A stretch of DNA of 64,000 nt from Vibrio ishigakensis (GTDB taxonomy: Bacteria > Pseudomonadota > Gammaproteobacteria > Enterobacterales > Vibrionaceae), in NCBI RefSeq assembly GCF_024347675.1, contig NZ_AP024882.1, positions 992,001-1,056,000 of the forward strand, in the 5' to 3' direction. The notes under the pieces are model-generated. The model saw nothing but the letters and a program-made list of their open reading frames with translations. It searched no databases and was not told the DNA's origin. Positions 1 through 11,000 of the stretch are shown in pieces; the stretch's first letter is position 1, and each line of letters begins with the position of its first letter. The position numbers and the translations under genes are program-made.

Positions 1-1
1 T

Positions 2-817
2 GGTCTGCGCAACCAGGGTGCATCCAAAGTAGAAGCGCAAGAAAAGGTAGAGCAGTGGCTTGAGACCATTGGGCTGCCTACATCAGGTAAGAAATTCCCA
101 GCTCAGCTTTCCGGTGGTCAGCAGCAGCGCGTTGCATTGGCTCGTGCGTTGGCGCTTTCGCCAGGTTTGCTACTTCTAGATGAACCACTTTCAGCGTTGG
201 ATGCGAAAGTGCGTACTCACCTTCGTGAAGAGATCTGTCAGCTTCAACGTAAGCTTGGCATCACCACCATCATGGTTACCCATGACCAAGAAGAAGCCTT
301 GTCTATGGCAGACCGTATCGTGGTGATGAACCACGGTGTGATAGAGCAAGTGGGCACTCCACAAGAGATCTATGAAAAGCCGGCAACTCGCTTTGTGGCA
401 GAGTTCGTGGGCAGTATGAACTTCTTTGAAGCAACTAAGATCAGCGATACCCAGGTTCGTATCCATGATCATGTGATCAACGTAGAGAGCGACACCTTCT
501 TTAGAAAAGAAGCCGTGGTTGAGGCCGGTGACGACTCGTTTGAATTGGCGCTTCGTCCTGAGAGTCTGTTCTTCACCGAGAGTGAGCTTAACTCACTGAC
601 CGTTAAGATCGAGATGTTGGAATTCCAAGGGGCATATGTTCGTGTAGATTGCCGCATCTATGGGCATCCTGAACTACCTCTGCTTGGTGTTGATGTGCCA
701 GTACGTGAGGCACGCAAGCTTGAACTTAAACTGGATGAGATTCGTCATCTAAGCCTAGTGACTAAGCATATGCACGCATTTCCTCTGCCGAAAGTGGCTA
801 AGTGTAAGGCTGCTTAA
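2..817 (+). CDS. phnT: Aminophosphonate ABC transporter ATP-binding protein (5' truncated)
   Basis: The frame is open from base 2, so the gene starts before the window; 271 C-terminal residues are visible. They hold the ABC signature LSGGQQQR, Walker B with D-loop (LLLLDEPLSALDA), the switch histidine (MVTHDQEEA) and a C-terminal TOBE-like domain of about 130 residues. This is the layout of the Pot/Sfu/PhnT class that energises uptake of small substrates. Walker A lies outside the window. The fused permease starts 2 bases after the stop, and PhnR and an aminophosphonate-type oxidoreductase follow, which points to 2-aminoethylphosphonate or a related aminophosphonate. ABC ATPase is certain from sequence; the substrate is inferred from context. 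Confidence 0.85.
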   Translation, partial: GLRNQGASKVEAQEKVEQWLETIGLPTSGKKFPAQLSGGQQQRVALARALALSPGLLLLDEPLSALDAKVRTHLREEICQLQRKLGITTIMVTHDQEEALSMADRIVVMNHGVIEQVGTPQEIYEKPATRFVAEFVGSMNFFEATKISDTQVRIHDHVINVESDTFFRKEAVVEAGDDSFELALRPESLFFTESELNSLTVKIEMLEFQGAYVRVDCRIYGHPELPLLGVDVPVREARKLELKLDEIRHLSLVTKHMHAFPLPKVAKCKAA

Positions 818-819
818 TC

Positions 820-2562
820 ATGAAGACCGACGTTATGAACAACAATCCATTGTCTGATAATGGCAAGATACCTACGGCAAATATCTGGACCTTTTGGACC
901 AAGAAACTAAGCCGTGACAACCTCACTTTGGCAGGGATCTTAGCAGTTCTGTTTGTGTTCATGTGGCTGTTTATCATCATGCCAATGTGGGCTATGCTGA
1001 CTAAGAGTGTGCAGAACTCGGACGGTGAGTTTGTAGGTCTAGAGAACTTCATTACCTATTTCTCTTCGCCTAGTCTGTGGCAGTCACTAACCAATACCCT
1101 AACCGTTGGGGTTTTGGTAACTGTGATTGTTGGTTTGCTAGCCTTTGGCTACGCCTTTGCTCTGACTCGCTCTTGCATGCCTTTCAAGACCGTATTTCAG
1201 GTGTTGGGTATGGCGCCAATCTTGGCTCCTTCTCTGCTACCCGCAATCAGCTTGATCTTCTTGTTCGGTAACCAAGGGGTTGCCAAAGAGTTGCTGGGCG
1301 GCGCGTCGGTTTATGGTCTGATTGGTATCACTATGGGCCTAGTGTTCTGGTGTTTTCCTCATGCTTTGATGATTCTGACCACCTCGCTTCGTACCTCAGA
1401 TGCAAGATTGTATGAAGCGGCTCGAGCGCTGAAGACATCACCACTTAAAACCTTCTTTATGGTGACCCTACCAGCGGCGAAATATGGCCTTATCAGCACC
1501 CTTATCGTGGTCTTTACCCTAGTGGTATGTGACTTTGGTGTGCCTAAGGTAATCGGCGGTAGCTACAACGTATTGGCAACCGATATCTTTAAGCAAGTTG
1601 TGGGTCAGCAGAACTTCTCTATGGGTGCGGTAACCAGTATCCTGCTTCTGATGCCAGCACTGCTTGCTTTTGCGGTCGACCGTTGGGTTCAGAAAAAGCA
1701 GAAAAACTTGTTTGATACTCGTTCTGTCGCTTATGAGCCAAAACCCAACAAGATGCGTGACTCACTGTGTCTTGTCTACTGTGTAGTGATCAGCCTAGCG
1801 GTACTTACTGTTCTGGGTATGGCGGTGTACGGCTCACTAGTGACCTTCTGGCCTTGGAACAAGGCTCTGACCCTAAACAACTACAACTTTACCGAGCTAA
1901 GTACCTATGGTTGGAGTCCGTATTTTAACTCGCTAACCCTTGCAGGTTGGACAGCGCTGATTGGTACTGTGGTTATCTTTATTGGTGCTTATTGTATTGA
2001 AAAAGGCCGCGCGTTTGGTCCACTGCGTCAGGTTCTACAGATGCTTAGCGTAGTGCCTATGGCGGTACCGGGTATGGTGCTTGGCTTGGGCTATATCTTC
2101 TATTTCAATGACGTAAACAACCCACTTAACGTGCTTTATGGCACAATGGCCTTCTTGGTAGTGAATACCGTGGTGCACTACTACACAGTAGGCCATATGA
2201 CAGCAACTACAGCGCTTAAGCAGATCCCTGCTGAGATTGAATCCACCGCAGCATCAGTGAAGCTACCTCAGTATAAGCTGTTCTTTAAGGTGACACTGCC
2301 TGTGTGTATGCCAGCGATTCTAGACATTGCCGCATACTTATTTATCAATGCGTTGACCACCACCTCTGCAGTAGTATTCTTGTACTCAACCAATACTATC
2401 CCGGCGTCTGTTTCAGTATTGAACATGGACGACACTGGCCAAACGGGGGCAGCAGCAGCGATGGCAGTGATGATCATGATCTCTGCGGCGACTGCTAAAC
2501 TGGTACACATTGGTCTAGACAAGTTGCTTGGTAAACGCACCCAAGCATGGCGTAAACGCTAA
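820..2562 (+). CDS. phnU: Fused two-domain ABC permease, probable 2-aminoethylphosphonate transporter
   Basis: This 580-residue protein carries two binding-protein-dependent permease domains in one chain (about residues 40-290 and 310-580), each with roughly six membrane segments. Each half has an EAA-type loop that docks the ATPase: around LYEAARALKTSPLKTFF in the first half and EIESTAASVKLPQYKLFF in the second. Fused permeases of this size are known for PhnU-type aminophosphonate and iron (SfuB-type) transporters. It follows the ATPase gene with a 2-base gap, so the two are translationally coupled. The periplasmic binding protein must lie upstream of the window. The permease call is firm; the substrate rests on the phnR and oxidoreductase neighbours. 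Confidence 0.85.
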   Translation: MKTDVMNNNPLSDNGKIPTANIWTFWTKKLSRDNLTLAGILAVLFVFMWLFIIMPMWAMLTKSVQNSDGEFVGLENFITYFSSPSLWQSLTNTLTVGVLVTVIVGLLAFGYAFALTRSCMPFKTVFQVLGMAPILAPSLLPAISLIFLFGNQGVAKELLGGASVYGLIGITMGLVFWCFPHALMILTTSLRTSDARLYEAARALKTSPLKTFFMVTLPAAKYGLISTLIVVFTLVVCDFGVPKVIGGSYNVLATDIFKQVVGQQNFSMGAVTSILLLMPALLAFAVDRWVQKKQKNLFDTRSVAYEPKPNKMRDSLCLVYCVVISLAVLTVLGMAVYGSLVTFWPWNKALTLNNYNFTELSTYGWSPYFNSLTLAGWTALIGTVVIFIGAYCIEKGRAFGPLRQVLQMLSVVPMAVPGMVLGLGYIFYFNDVNNPLNVLYGTMAFLVVNTVVHYYTVGHMTATTALKQIPAEIESTAASVKLPQYKLFFKVTLPVCMPAILDIAAYLFINALTTTSAVVFLYSTNTIPASVSVLNMDDTGQTGAAAAMAVMIMISAATAKLVHIGLDKLLGKRTQAWRKR

Positions 2563-2586
2563 ATTTTTTAAGATTAAGGAACGTGA

Positions 2587-3291
2587 GTGCAGTACGTTAA
2601 AATCAAAGACGTTATTGTTGAGCAGATTGAATCGGGGCAGCTAGCCCCGAGACAGAAACTCCCTTCGGAACGTAAACTGGCTGAGTCATTTGATACCACT
2701 CGAGTCACCCTAAGAGAGGCGCTGTCTCTTCTAGAAGCAGAAGGGAAAATCTATCGAGAAGACCGCCGTGGTTGGTTTATCTCTCCAGCGCCGCTTCGCT
2801 ATGATCCGACGCAGACGCTGAACTTTATCAACATGGCAAAGCTACAGAACCGAGTACCTAAAACAGAGTTGGTTCGAGCGCGAAGCATGTTGGCCACTAA
2901 GCAGGCTTCGGAGCTTTTGGACTTGCCACCGTTTTCAGATGTATTTCATGTTGAGCGCGTACGCTATTTGGAAGATCGCCCAGTGGTATATGTCACCAAC
3001 TATATCCGCCCTGAAATGGTACCAACCTTGCTTGATTACGATCTGACCCAATCGCTTACCGACCTTTATCGAGAGCAGTTTGGTTTGGAGTATTGCCAGA
3101 CTCGTTATCGTGTCAGTACCACTTCTCTTTTGGGAGAGATGGCGCAAGCGCTTCGAGCGACAGCGGGCAGTCCGGCTATGTTGGTTGAGCGTCTTAACTA
3201 TGACCAAGACGGTAATCTTATCGATTGCGACTTGGAATATTGGCGACACGATGCCCTCAGCATAGAATCACTGGCGACCCTCAAGCGCTAG
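2587..3291 (+). CDS. phnR: GntR-family transcriptional regulator of phosphonate use
   Basis: The 234-residue protein has an N-terminal GntR winged helix (about residues 1-70, with LPSERKLAESF and TRVTLREALSLLEAEG) and a C-terminal UTRA ligand-binding domain (about 90-230), so it belongs to the HutC subfamily. The start is GTG at 2587, preceded by TAAGGA at 2575-2580 with good spacing; no ATG is available nearby. It is the third gene of the transport operon, 24 bases after the permease, and a terminator follows. In related clusters PhnR controls the adjacent aminophosphonate genes, probably by sensing the substrate or an intermediate; that role is inferred here. Confidence 0.85.
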   Translation: MQYVKIKDVIVEQIESGQLAPRQKLPSERKLAESFDTTRVTLREALSLLEAEGKIYREDRRGWFISPAPLRYDPTQTLNFINMAKLQNRVPKTELVRARSMLATKQASELLDLPPFSDVFHVERVRYLEDRPVVYVTNYIRPEMVPTLLDYDLTQSLTDLYREQFGLEYCQTRYRVSTTSLLGEMAQALRATAGSPAMLVERLNYDQDGNLIDCDLEYWRHDALSIESLATLKR

Positions 3292-3309
3292 TCAGCTAAT
3301 CCCTAAATA

Positions 3310-3343
3310 GGCTTCCACCGTCACTGATGTGGAGGCCTTTTTT
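3310..3343 (+). terminator. Rho-independent terminator after phnR
   Basis: GGCTTCCAC and GTGGAGGCC form a 9-bp stem with one G-T pair around an 11-base loop, followed by a run of six T. It closes the transporter-phnR operon and separates it from the oxidoreductase gene. Confidence 0.75.
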
Positions 3344-3393
3344 ACGCCTAAATTTCGGCGATTTGTTTAAATTAACAGCAAAATAGGTGCGTT

Positions 3394-4800
3394 ATGAGTG
3401 AAAAATCTCATCCTTGTCATTGGATAGCCCAAGCAAAACAGATTGAAAACTGGGTCGAACCCACACCCTTGAATCAGGACATCGAAACCGACGTTTGTAT
3501 CGTGGGCGGTGGTTATACCGGCTTGTGGACAGCCATCCTACTTAAACAAAAATCACCTCAATTAAGAGTCACGATTGTGGAGAAGCGTTTTTGCGGTTCT
3601 GGTGCGTCAGGTGTAAACGGTGGCTGTATGCTGACGTGGGCGACCAAGTATCCGTCTATGGTAAAGATGTTTGGCGAGAAACAGGCCAAGTTCTTGGTTG
3701 AAGAGTCTGAGCGTGTGGTGTTTGAGATAGAGGCATTTTGTAAAGAGCACGACATTGACGCGGGTCTGCGTAGAAACGGCACCTACTATACCGCGACCAA
3801 TACTGCTCAATGCGGGTCGATGGCGCCAACGGTGGACAAGCTTGAAGAGCTTGGCATCAACAGCTGGCGTAAGACTGATGAGAAGGAGCTAAACGGCAAT
3901 ACGGGTTCAGCTAAACATATCGAGGGCTACTACTCAGGAGCAGCGGGCAGTGTACAACCAGCGCTGCTAGCTCGTGGCTTGCGCAAAGCAGCGCTTGAGC
4001 TGGGCGTTGAAATATTTGAAAACACAGAGATGACAGAGCTTAAATACGGCAAGCCAGCAACTGTCATCACAGCGCAGGGGAGTGTAAAAGCTGAACAAGT
4101 TGTCCTTGCTCTTAACGCCTGGATGGTAGATAAGTTTAAGGAGTTTAAGAACAGCATAGTGGTGGTTTCATCGGATATGGTGATCACCAAGCCGGTACCT
4201 GAGCTTTTGAAGAAATCTAAACTCGCTGAGGGCGTGACTGTGGTGGATTCTCGTATCTTCGTTCACTACTACCGAGATACGGTTGATGGTCGTGTGATGT
4301 TGGGTAAGGGAGGCAATCATTTCTCCTTCAAAAACCAGGTTGAACCTATGTTCAATCAACATACTAAGTATCTGCCCCTGCTGAAGAACTCTTTCGATAA
4401 CCTTTTCCCGCATATAGGGCGCGAGCAGATCAGCACCAACTGGACTGGAGGCTCAGACCGTTCGACCACGGGCTTCCCATTCTTCGGCAATATTAAACAG
4501 CAAAACAATATTTTCTATGGCCTTGGCTATTCGGGTAACGGCGTAGCCCAAACCCGTATCGGCGGCAAAATCCTATCCTCTATGGTGCTTGGCGAAGACA
4601 GTGAATATGCAAGCTGCGCCTTAACCGGAGGGCCTCGCGGTCATTTCCCACGTGAGCCTATGCGCTGGCTCGGAGCTATGATGGTTCGTGATGCGGTACG
4701 CAGGAAAGAATCGGCAGAAGATAAAGAGAAAAAACCGTTCGTAATCGACAAACTCTTAGCCAAATTAGCTGGGCCTGCTGGCAAGGCAGATAAGGTGTAA
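3394..4800 (+). CDS. FAD-dependent oxidoreductase, probable aminophosphonate oxidase
   Basis: The 468-residue protein belongs to the DAO/glycine-oxidase-like flavoprotein fold. The dinucleotide-binding signature is VCIVGGGYTGLWTA (glycines 38-40 and 43), with a second conserved flavin region GSGASGVNGG near residue 70 and a C-terminal glycine-rich motif (GLGYSGNGVA, near 373). Proteins of this type sit beside PhnT/PhnU transporters in marine bacteria and are thought to oxidise aminophosphonates or N-methylated forms to phosphonoacetaldehyde. The family is clear; the exact amine substrate is inferred from position. It has its own upstream region after the phnR terminator and its own downstream terminator, so it may be transcribed separately. 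Confidence 0.8.
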   Translation: MSEKSHPCHWIAQAKQIENWVEPTPLNQDIETDVCIVGGGYTGLWTAILLKQKSPQLRVTIVEKRFCGSGASGVNGGCMLTWATKYPSMVKMFGEKQAKFLVEESERVVFEIEAFCKEHDIDAGLRRNGTYYTATNTAQCGSMAPTVDKLEELGINSWRKTDEKELNGNTGSAKHIEGYYSGAAGSVQPALLARGLRKAALELGVEIFENTEMTELKYGKPATVITAQGSVKAEQVVLALNAWMVDKFKEFKNSIVVVSSDMVITKPVPELLKKSKLAEGVTVVDSRIFVHYYRDTVDGRVMLGKGGNHFSFKNQVEPMFNQHTKYLPLLKNSFDNLFPHIGREQISTNWTGGSDRSTTGFPFFGNIKQQNNIFYGLGYSGNGVAQTRIGGKILSSMVLGEDSEYASCALTGGPRGHFPREPMRWLGAMMVRDAVRRKESAEDKEKKPFVIDKLLAKLAGPAGKADKV

Positions 4801-4837
4801 TTCTTACTCACGCTCATACAGTTAAATATAAGTTTGT

Positions 4838-4870
4838 AAAAAAGGAGACTGTATCAAGTCTCCTTTTTTT
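4838..4870 (+). terminator. Rho-independent terminator after the oxidoreductase gene
   Basis: A long stem pairs AAAAAAGGAGACT (4838-4850) with AGTCTCCTTTTTTT (4857-4870) around the loop GTATCA. The A-run and T-run make it potentially active in both directions. It ends the phosphonate region just before the adhesin gene. Confidence 0.85.
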
Positions 4871-4963
4871 ATACAGTCTACAGTCGGGGAGTGTCTATAT
4901 ATCAAGTATTTATGAGCATTAGCACTCATAGAAACCCAGTTGGTACTACACTTTTACATACCC

Positions 4964-4993
4964 TTAAATTGAGAGGTAAGGGGCTCAATTTAA
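4964..4993. promoter_or_regulatory. Perfect 10-bp inverted repeat upstream of the giant VCBS gene
   Basis: TTAAATTGAG (4964-4973) and CTCAATTTAA (4984-4993) are exact reverse complements separated by 10 bases. No T-run follows, so it is not a normal terminator. It lies about 58 bases before the chosen adhesin start and could be a regulator-binding site or a leader-RNA hairpin. A weaker inverted pair, TATGAG/CTCATA, lies at 4911-4930. Confidence 0.5.
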
Positions 4994-5051
4994 CGGGCAA
5001 GATGAAGTATCAAATGCAGTTTTTTTATTGATGAATTTGGGCGGGATTTTC

Positions 5052-8000
5052 ATGGCCAGTGACGGAAAAAAAGAGAACATCAACAAGCAACAAGCTGAGA
5101 CTAATGAGCAAGCTAAGTCTCAGAAAAGTAAAAAGAATAAGGCTAGGCAGTTTAGACCGTCGAAAGATTATGTTCCTAGCGCTGGCACCTTCTCATATGT
5201 TCTCCCAAGCTATCACGTTGCCGCTAAGCCTGAAGGTGATGAGCCTCAGTCCGAAATTCATCACACTGTTTATCATCATGATGATAATGAAAATCACTAT
5301 GTAGCGACTCCTGTCGAAGGGCACCAAGAAGTGCACCCTCAGCCAGTCCCTTTCGTAGGTGGCAACGACAAACCCAAAGGCTATTTCCAGAACACAGGAA
5401 ACCACCATTTTCATCATGCCAACTATGGCAAGCCTGTTACTCCATTGACCGGCACTACCGACCATACCCATGGCGTAAATACCTTCAAGCCAACCCCAGT
5501 TATCACACCAACGACTAACACCACTGGTGGGACATCTCACGTCGCTTACCCAATCGGTGGCACGCCACAAACTGGCACGGTTGTGGAAGATATGGTGGCT
5601 TCAGCCAACGGTACTGTAGATATTCATAACCGCGAAAAGGGTATCGACCTTGAATTTACCGCCGATCATCTAAAGGGGCAATACGGTGAATTTACCCTAG
5701 ATAAAGATAGCGGCGAGTGGACCTACACCCTAGATAGCAAGGGTCACCAAGACTTAGCTCAAGGTGAAACCCACACCGAGGTTATGCAGGTGACTGCGAC
5801 CAATACCTTTGGTCTTTCAAAAACACTGGAAGTCACGGTTACAGTAAAAGGTACCAATGATATTCCGGTGATCACCAGTCAAGCGCAAACAGGGGCAACC
5901 AAAGAAGATGACGTATTATCGGCAAGTGGCCAGGTAACCGCATCTGATGTAGACCATGGCGCAGTATTGACCTACACCCCAGACAACATTCAAGGCCAAT
6001 ATGGCCAATTCACGTTAGATTCAGCCAGTGGTAAGTGGGTTTATACCCTAGATAATCAAGGTAACCAGGCGCTTGCCGAGGGCGAACATCATACCGAAAC
6101 CATGTTGGTCACAGTGACCGATGAGCACGGTGCCAAGACTACGCAACAGGTAACCGTTGAGGTTGCTGGTACTAATGATAAGCCTGTTATCACCAGTCAG
6201 GCCCAAACTGGCACAGTCAAAGAAGATGATGTGCTTGCAGTAAATGGCCAAGTGACGGCGTCGGATGTGGATCATGGCGCACAGCTCACTTATACCCCAG
6301 ACAATCTTCAAGGGCAGTATGGCTCTTTCTCATTGAGCCCAAGTTCAGGTCGTTGGACCTATAAGCTCGACAACAACGCCCATCAGGATTTGGCATTAGG
6401 TGAGTCTCATACCGAAACCATGTTGGTGACCGTTACGGATGATAAAGGCGCTACAACTACTCAACAGGTGGTTGTTACAGTTGAAGGTACCAATGACAAA
6501 CCTGTACTAACTAGTCAGCCTCAAAGCGGTGCGGTTAAAGAAGATGATGTGCTGTTCGTTCGCGGTCAGGTTACAGCTACCGATGTGGACCACGGCGCGG
6601 TACTGACTTACACGCCCGACAGTCTTCAAGGAAAGTATGGCGCGTTTACCCTTAATTCCGGAGCAGGAGCTTGGACCTACACTTTAGATAACAATGCCCA
6701 TCAAGATCTGGCGCTGGGAGAGCACCATACCGAGGTCATGTTAGTTACCGTAACCGATGAGCACGGTGCGAAAGTTACACAACAGGTTAAGGTTGAAGTT
6801 ACCGGCACCAATGATAGACCGGTTATCAGCAGCGGTATCCAAAGTGAAACGGTCAAAGAAGACGATGTGCTATTCGTTCGCGGCCAAGTGACGGCAACGG
6901 ACGTAGACCACGGTGCGGTGCTGACCTACACCCCAGATACAGTTAAAGGCCAATACGGTACGTTTACGCTTAATAAGTCTTCAGGAGCTTGGACCTATAA
7001 ATTAGATAACAACGTGCATCAAGCCTTGGCATTGGGCGAACATCATACAGAGACCATGCTGGTCACGGTAACCGATGAGCATGGAGCGAAAACAACGCAA
7101 CAGGTAAGCGTTGAGGTTCAAGGCACCAATGACAAACCGGTTATTACTAGCCAGCCTCAGACTGGAACGGTCAAAGAAGATGATGTGCTATTCGTTCGTG
7201 GTCAGGTAACGGCAACGGATGTGGATCATGGTGCGGTACTCACCTATTCCCCTGATAACCTTCAAGGACACTACGGTTCGTTTACTCTTAATCCTAGCTC
7301 AGGTACTTGGACCTATACCCTCGCCAATAATGCACATCAGGAACTTGCTCTTGGTGAACATCATACAGAAACACTATTGGTGACGGTAACCGACGAGAAC
7401 GGTGCAACAACTACTCAACAGGTGACTGTAGAGGTGCAAGGTACCAATGATAAGCCAGCAATAAGCAGCGGTGTACAGAGCGAGACAGTAAAAGAAGACG
7501 CGACCTTGTTTGTGCGTGGGCAGGTTACTGCCACCGATGTAGACCATGGTGCAGTGTTAACCTACACACCAGATAGCCTTAAAGGTCAATACGGTACCTT
7601 TACTCTGAACAAAGCCTCGGGTGCTTGGACCTACAAGCTAGACAATACTTCCCATCAGGCGCTAGCTGAGGGTGAGCATCATACTGAAACTCTGTTAGTT
7701 ACTGTGACAGATGAGCACGGTGCCAAGACTACGCAACAGGTGACCGTCGAGGTTGAAGGTACCAACGATAAACCTGTGATTACTAGCTCGGCACAAGCAG
7801 AAACGGTTAAAGAAGATGATGTTCTGACAGCCAGCGGGCAAGTGACAGCTTCAGATGTAGATCATGGTGCGGTGCTAACCTACTCGGCTCCACAAGGTGA
7901 ATTAACAGGTGCTTACGGTAGCTTTACCCTGAACCCAAGTTCAGGTGCATGGCATTACAAACTAGACAACTCAGCTCATCAAGCGCTAGCGCTTGGTGAA

Positions 8001-11000
8001 ACCCATACCGAAACCTTGCACGTTACTGTGACCGACGATAAAGGTGCCACGACTACCCAAGACGTAGTGGTAACGGTAGAAGGTACTAACGACAAGCCTG
8101 TTGTCACTAGCTCAGCTCAATCTAGGGCGGTGAATGAAGATGGAACCATGTTTGCCAAAGGGCAGGTGACTGCCAGTGATGTAGACCATGGTGCAGTTCT
8201 GACTTATTCGCCTGATAGCTTACAAGGAACCTACGGTTCTTTCACACTAAACCCAAGCTCAGGTACCTGGACCTACACTCTAGACAGTCAGCACCATCAA
8301 GACTTAGCGGTTGGCGAAAAGCACACTGAAACCATGCTAGTGACGGTGAAAGATGAGCATGGGGCTAGCACCACTCAGCAAGTCACAGTCGAAGTTACTG
8401 GTACCAATGATAGACCTGTGATCACAAGCCAGGCTCAAACCAGCTCTGTAAAAGAAGATGATGTGCTGTTTGCTCGTGGTCAGGTAACGGCGACCGATGT
8501 AGACCATGGTGCGGTGCTTACCTATACCCCTGATAATCTCCAAGGCCAGTATGGTGCATTCACCTTGAATGCAAGTTCGGGCACTTGGACCTATACCCTT
8601 GATAACACTGCTCATCAAGCGCTGGCAGAAGGTGAGCATCATACTGAAACTATGTTGGTGACTGTTACCGACGAGAATGGTGCCAAGGTAACTCAGCAGG
8701 TGACCATTGATGTTGAAGGTACCAATGATAGACCTAAGATTACCAGTCACGCTCAGAAGGGCACAGTAACCGAAGATAAGGTTATGAGTGCTAATGGTCA
8801 GGTAACGGCAAGTGACGTTGACCATGGTGCGGTACTGACATATTCGCCTGACAATCTTCAAGGAAAATACGGCTCCTTTACACTGGATAAAAGCAGTGGA
8901 GTTTGGCACTACACACTAGACCAAAAGGCTTCTCAAGTCCTAGGGCAGGGTGAGCATTACCAAGAACAGATGCTGGTAACAGTGACCGACGAGCATGGTG
9001 CTAAGGTGACTCAGCAAGTTACAGTTGATGTAGAAGGCACCAATGATGCCCCTGTTATTACCAGCTCTCCACAAACTGAAAAAGTAAAAGAAGACGATGT
9101 GTTGTTTGTGCGAGGCCAGGTTACTGCAACAGATGCGGATCAACACGACACCCTAAAGTATTCAGCGACCAATAATCTAAAAGGGCAATTTGGTAGTTTT
9201 ACCCTGAACCCAAGTTCAGGTGCATGGACTTACACGCTAGATAATGCCGCACATCAAGCCCTTGCTAAGGGTGAAACCCACACAGAAACACTGCATGTGT
9301 TGGTGACGGATAGCAACGGAGCAACCACTACTCAAGATGTGGTTGTTACGGTTGAAGGCACCAACGACAGACCTGTTATTTCCCTTGTTGGTCAAGATAG
9401 TGACGCGGGTTCAGTTACTGAGCACGGTTCTACGCCTGCAGGGCAGGTAATTGCAGGTACTGATACGGCTACCGGGCATTTGACTGGTACTGACATTGAT
9501 ACTGGTGACTCAACAACCTGGAGTATAGTGAATCCATTAACAGGCCATGCTGCGGGTGATGGTGTTTACGGACAGCTAAGTGTTGGCGCGAATGGCCAGT
9601 GGACCTATACATTGGACAATAGCCGACCGGTTACTGAAGCCTTGACTCAAGGGCAGCAAGTGACTGAAACCTTCACGGTGCGTTTGACCGATAAAGCGGG
9701 CCTTACTACTGAACATCAGGTTACGGTTCAGGTAACTGGTAGTAATGACCAGGCTAAAATAACCGGCCAAGATACTGCGACACTTAAAGAAGATGATGCG
9801 TTGAATGCTCAACATCAGCTTCATGCAAATGGTGTATTGTCGGTAACCGATGTAGACAGTGGTGAAGACCACTTCCAAGCGGGTACGATCCAAGGTTCAT
9901 ATGGTTCGCTTACGCTCGATGCCAGTGGTAATTGGCGCTATGAAGCCGATAATTCCCAGACTGCTATTCAAGAATTAAAAGCGAAGGATTCACTAACCGA
10001 CACAATCACAGTTCATAGTGCCGATGGAACAGAGCATCAGGTAGTGATTACCATAAATGGCACTAATGACCTACCTGTCATTGCCAATACAGGTGATACG
10101 GGTGGTGTAGTCGAGGCGGGTTCGCATCCTGATTCGAATCGACATCCGGAAGCCGAAACCGGCACGCCAAGTGTGTCTGGTACCTTGACTGCTACTGAGA
10201 CTGATAAAGGCGACCCTGCACATTGGGCTGTGACTAATGGACAAGGCACGTATGGCTCTTTGACCATAGACCCTAAAACTGGGCACTGGACCTACACTCT
10301 AGACAACTCTCGAAATTCTGCCGCAGACAGGCTCCATGAAGGAGAGGTTGCCAAAGAAGTGTTTGAAGTTACCGATACTGACTCTTCCGGTACTCCGGTC
10401 AAACACAATGTAGAAATCACAGTAACCGGTTCAAACGATGTGCCTGTGATTAAAGGTACGCACACTGGAGCGGTGACTGAGGCTGGTGGCACGGCAAATG
10501 CCAATGCAGGTACTCCAAGCATTGCCGGTGATCTTACTGCTACCGACTATGACAACAACGACGGCACATTGACCTGGTCTGTGGATGGCGCGACTACCGG
10601 CACTGAGACCCGCGTTGGTAAGTATGGCACTTTCACCATTGATCAGAATGGTCATTGGAACTACCAGTTAGATAATTCAGACCCGGATACACAGAAGCTT
10701 CAAAATGGTCAGAACCCTACCGATGTCTTCACCGTATTGGTTACCGATTCATCAGGCAAGCCTGTAGAACAAGAAGTTACTGTTACCGTCCACGGTACGA
10801 ATGATGACCCAGTGCTAGCGGCTTATGCTCCAGTGACGTTTCATGAAGATGAACGCAAACCTGGTCAGAATAAACACATTCAAACTGTGGCGTTGCCACA
10901 CGTAAGTGATGTTGATGATACTGACTTGACCTACAGCATTGATGACCACTTAGACACTCGAAATCACAACCCTCGTTGGATAGATATAGACTCTCACACT

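Noticed and set aside
8337..8909. 190-codon open frame on the minus strand inside the adhesin gene (and similar ones at 6048-6311, 9576-9893, 11511-11807, 16458-16841)
   Set aside because: They are mirror frames of the VCBS repeats; low complexity and no start-site or family support.
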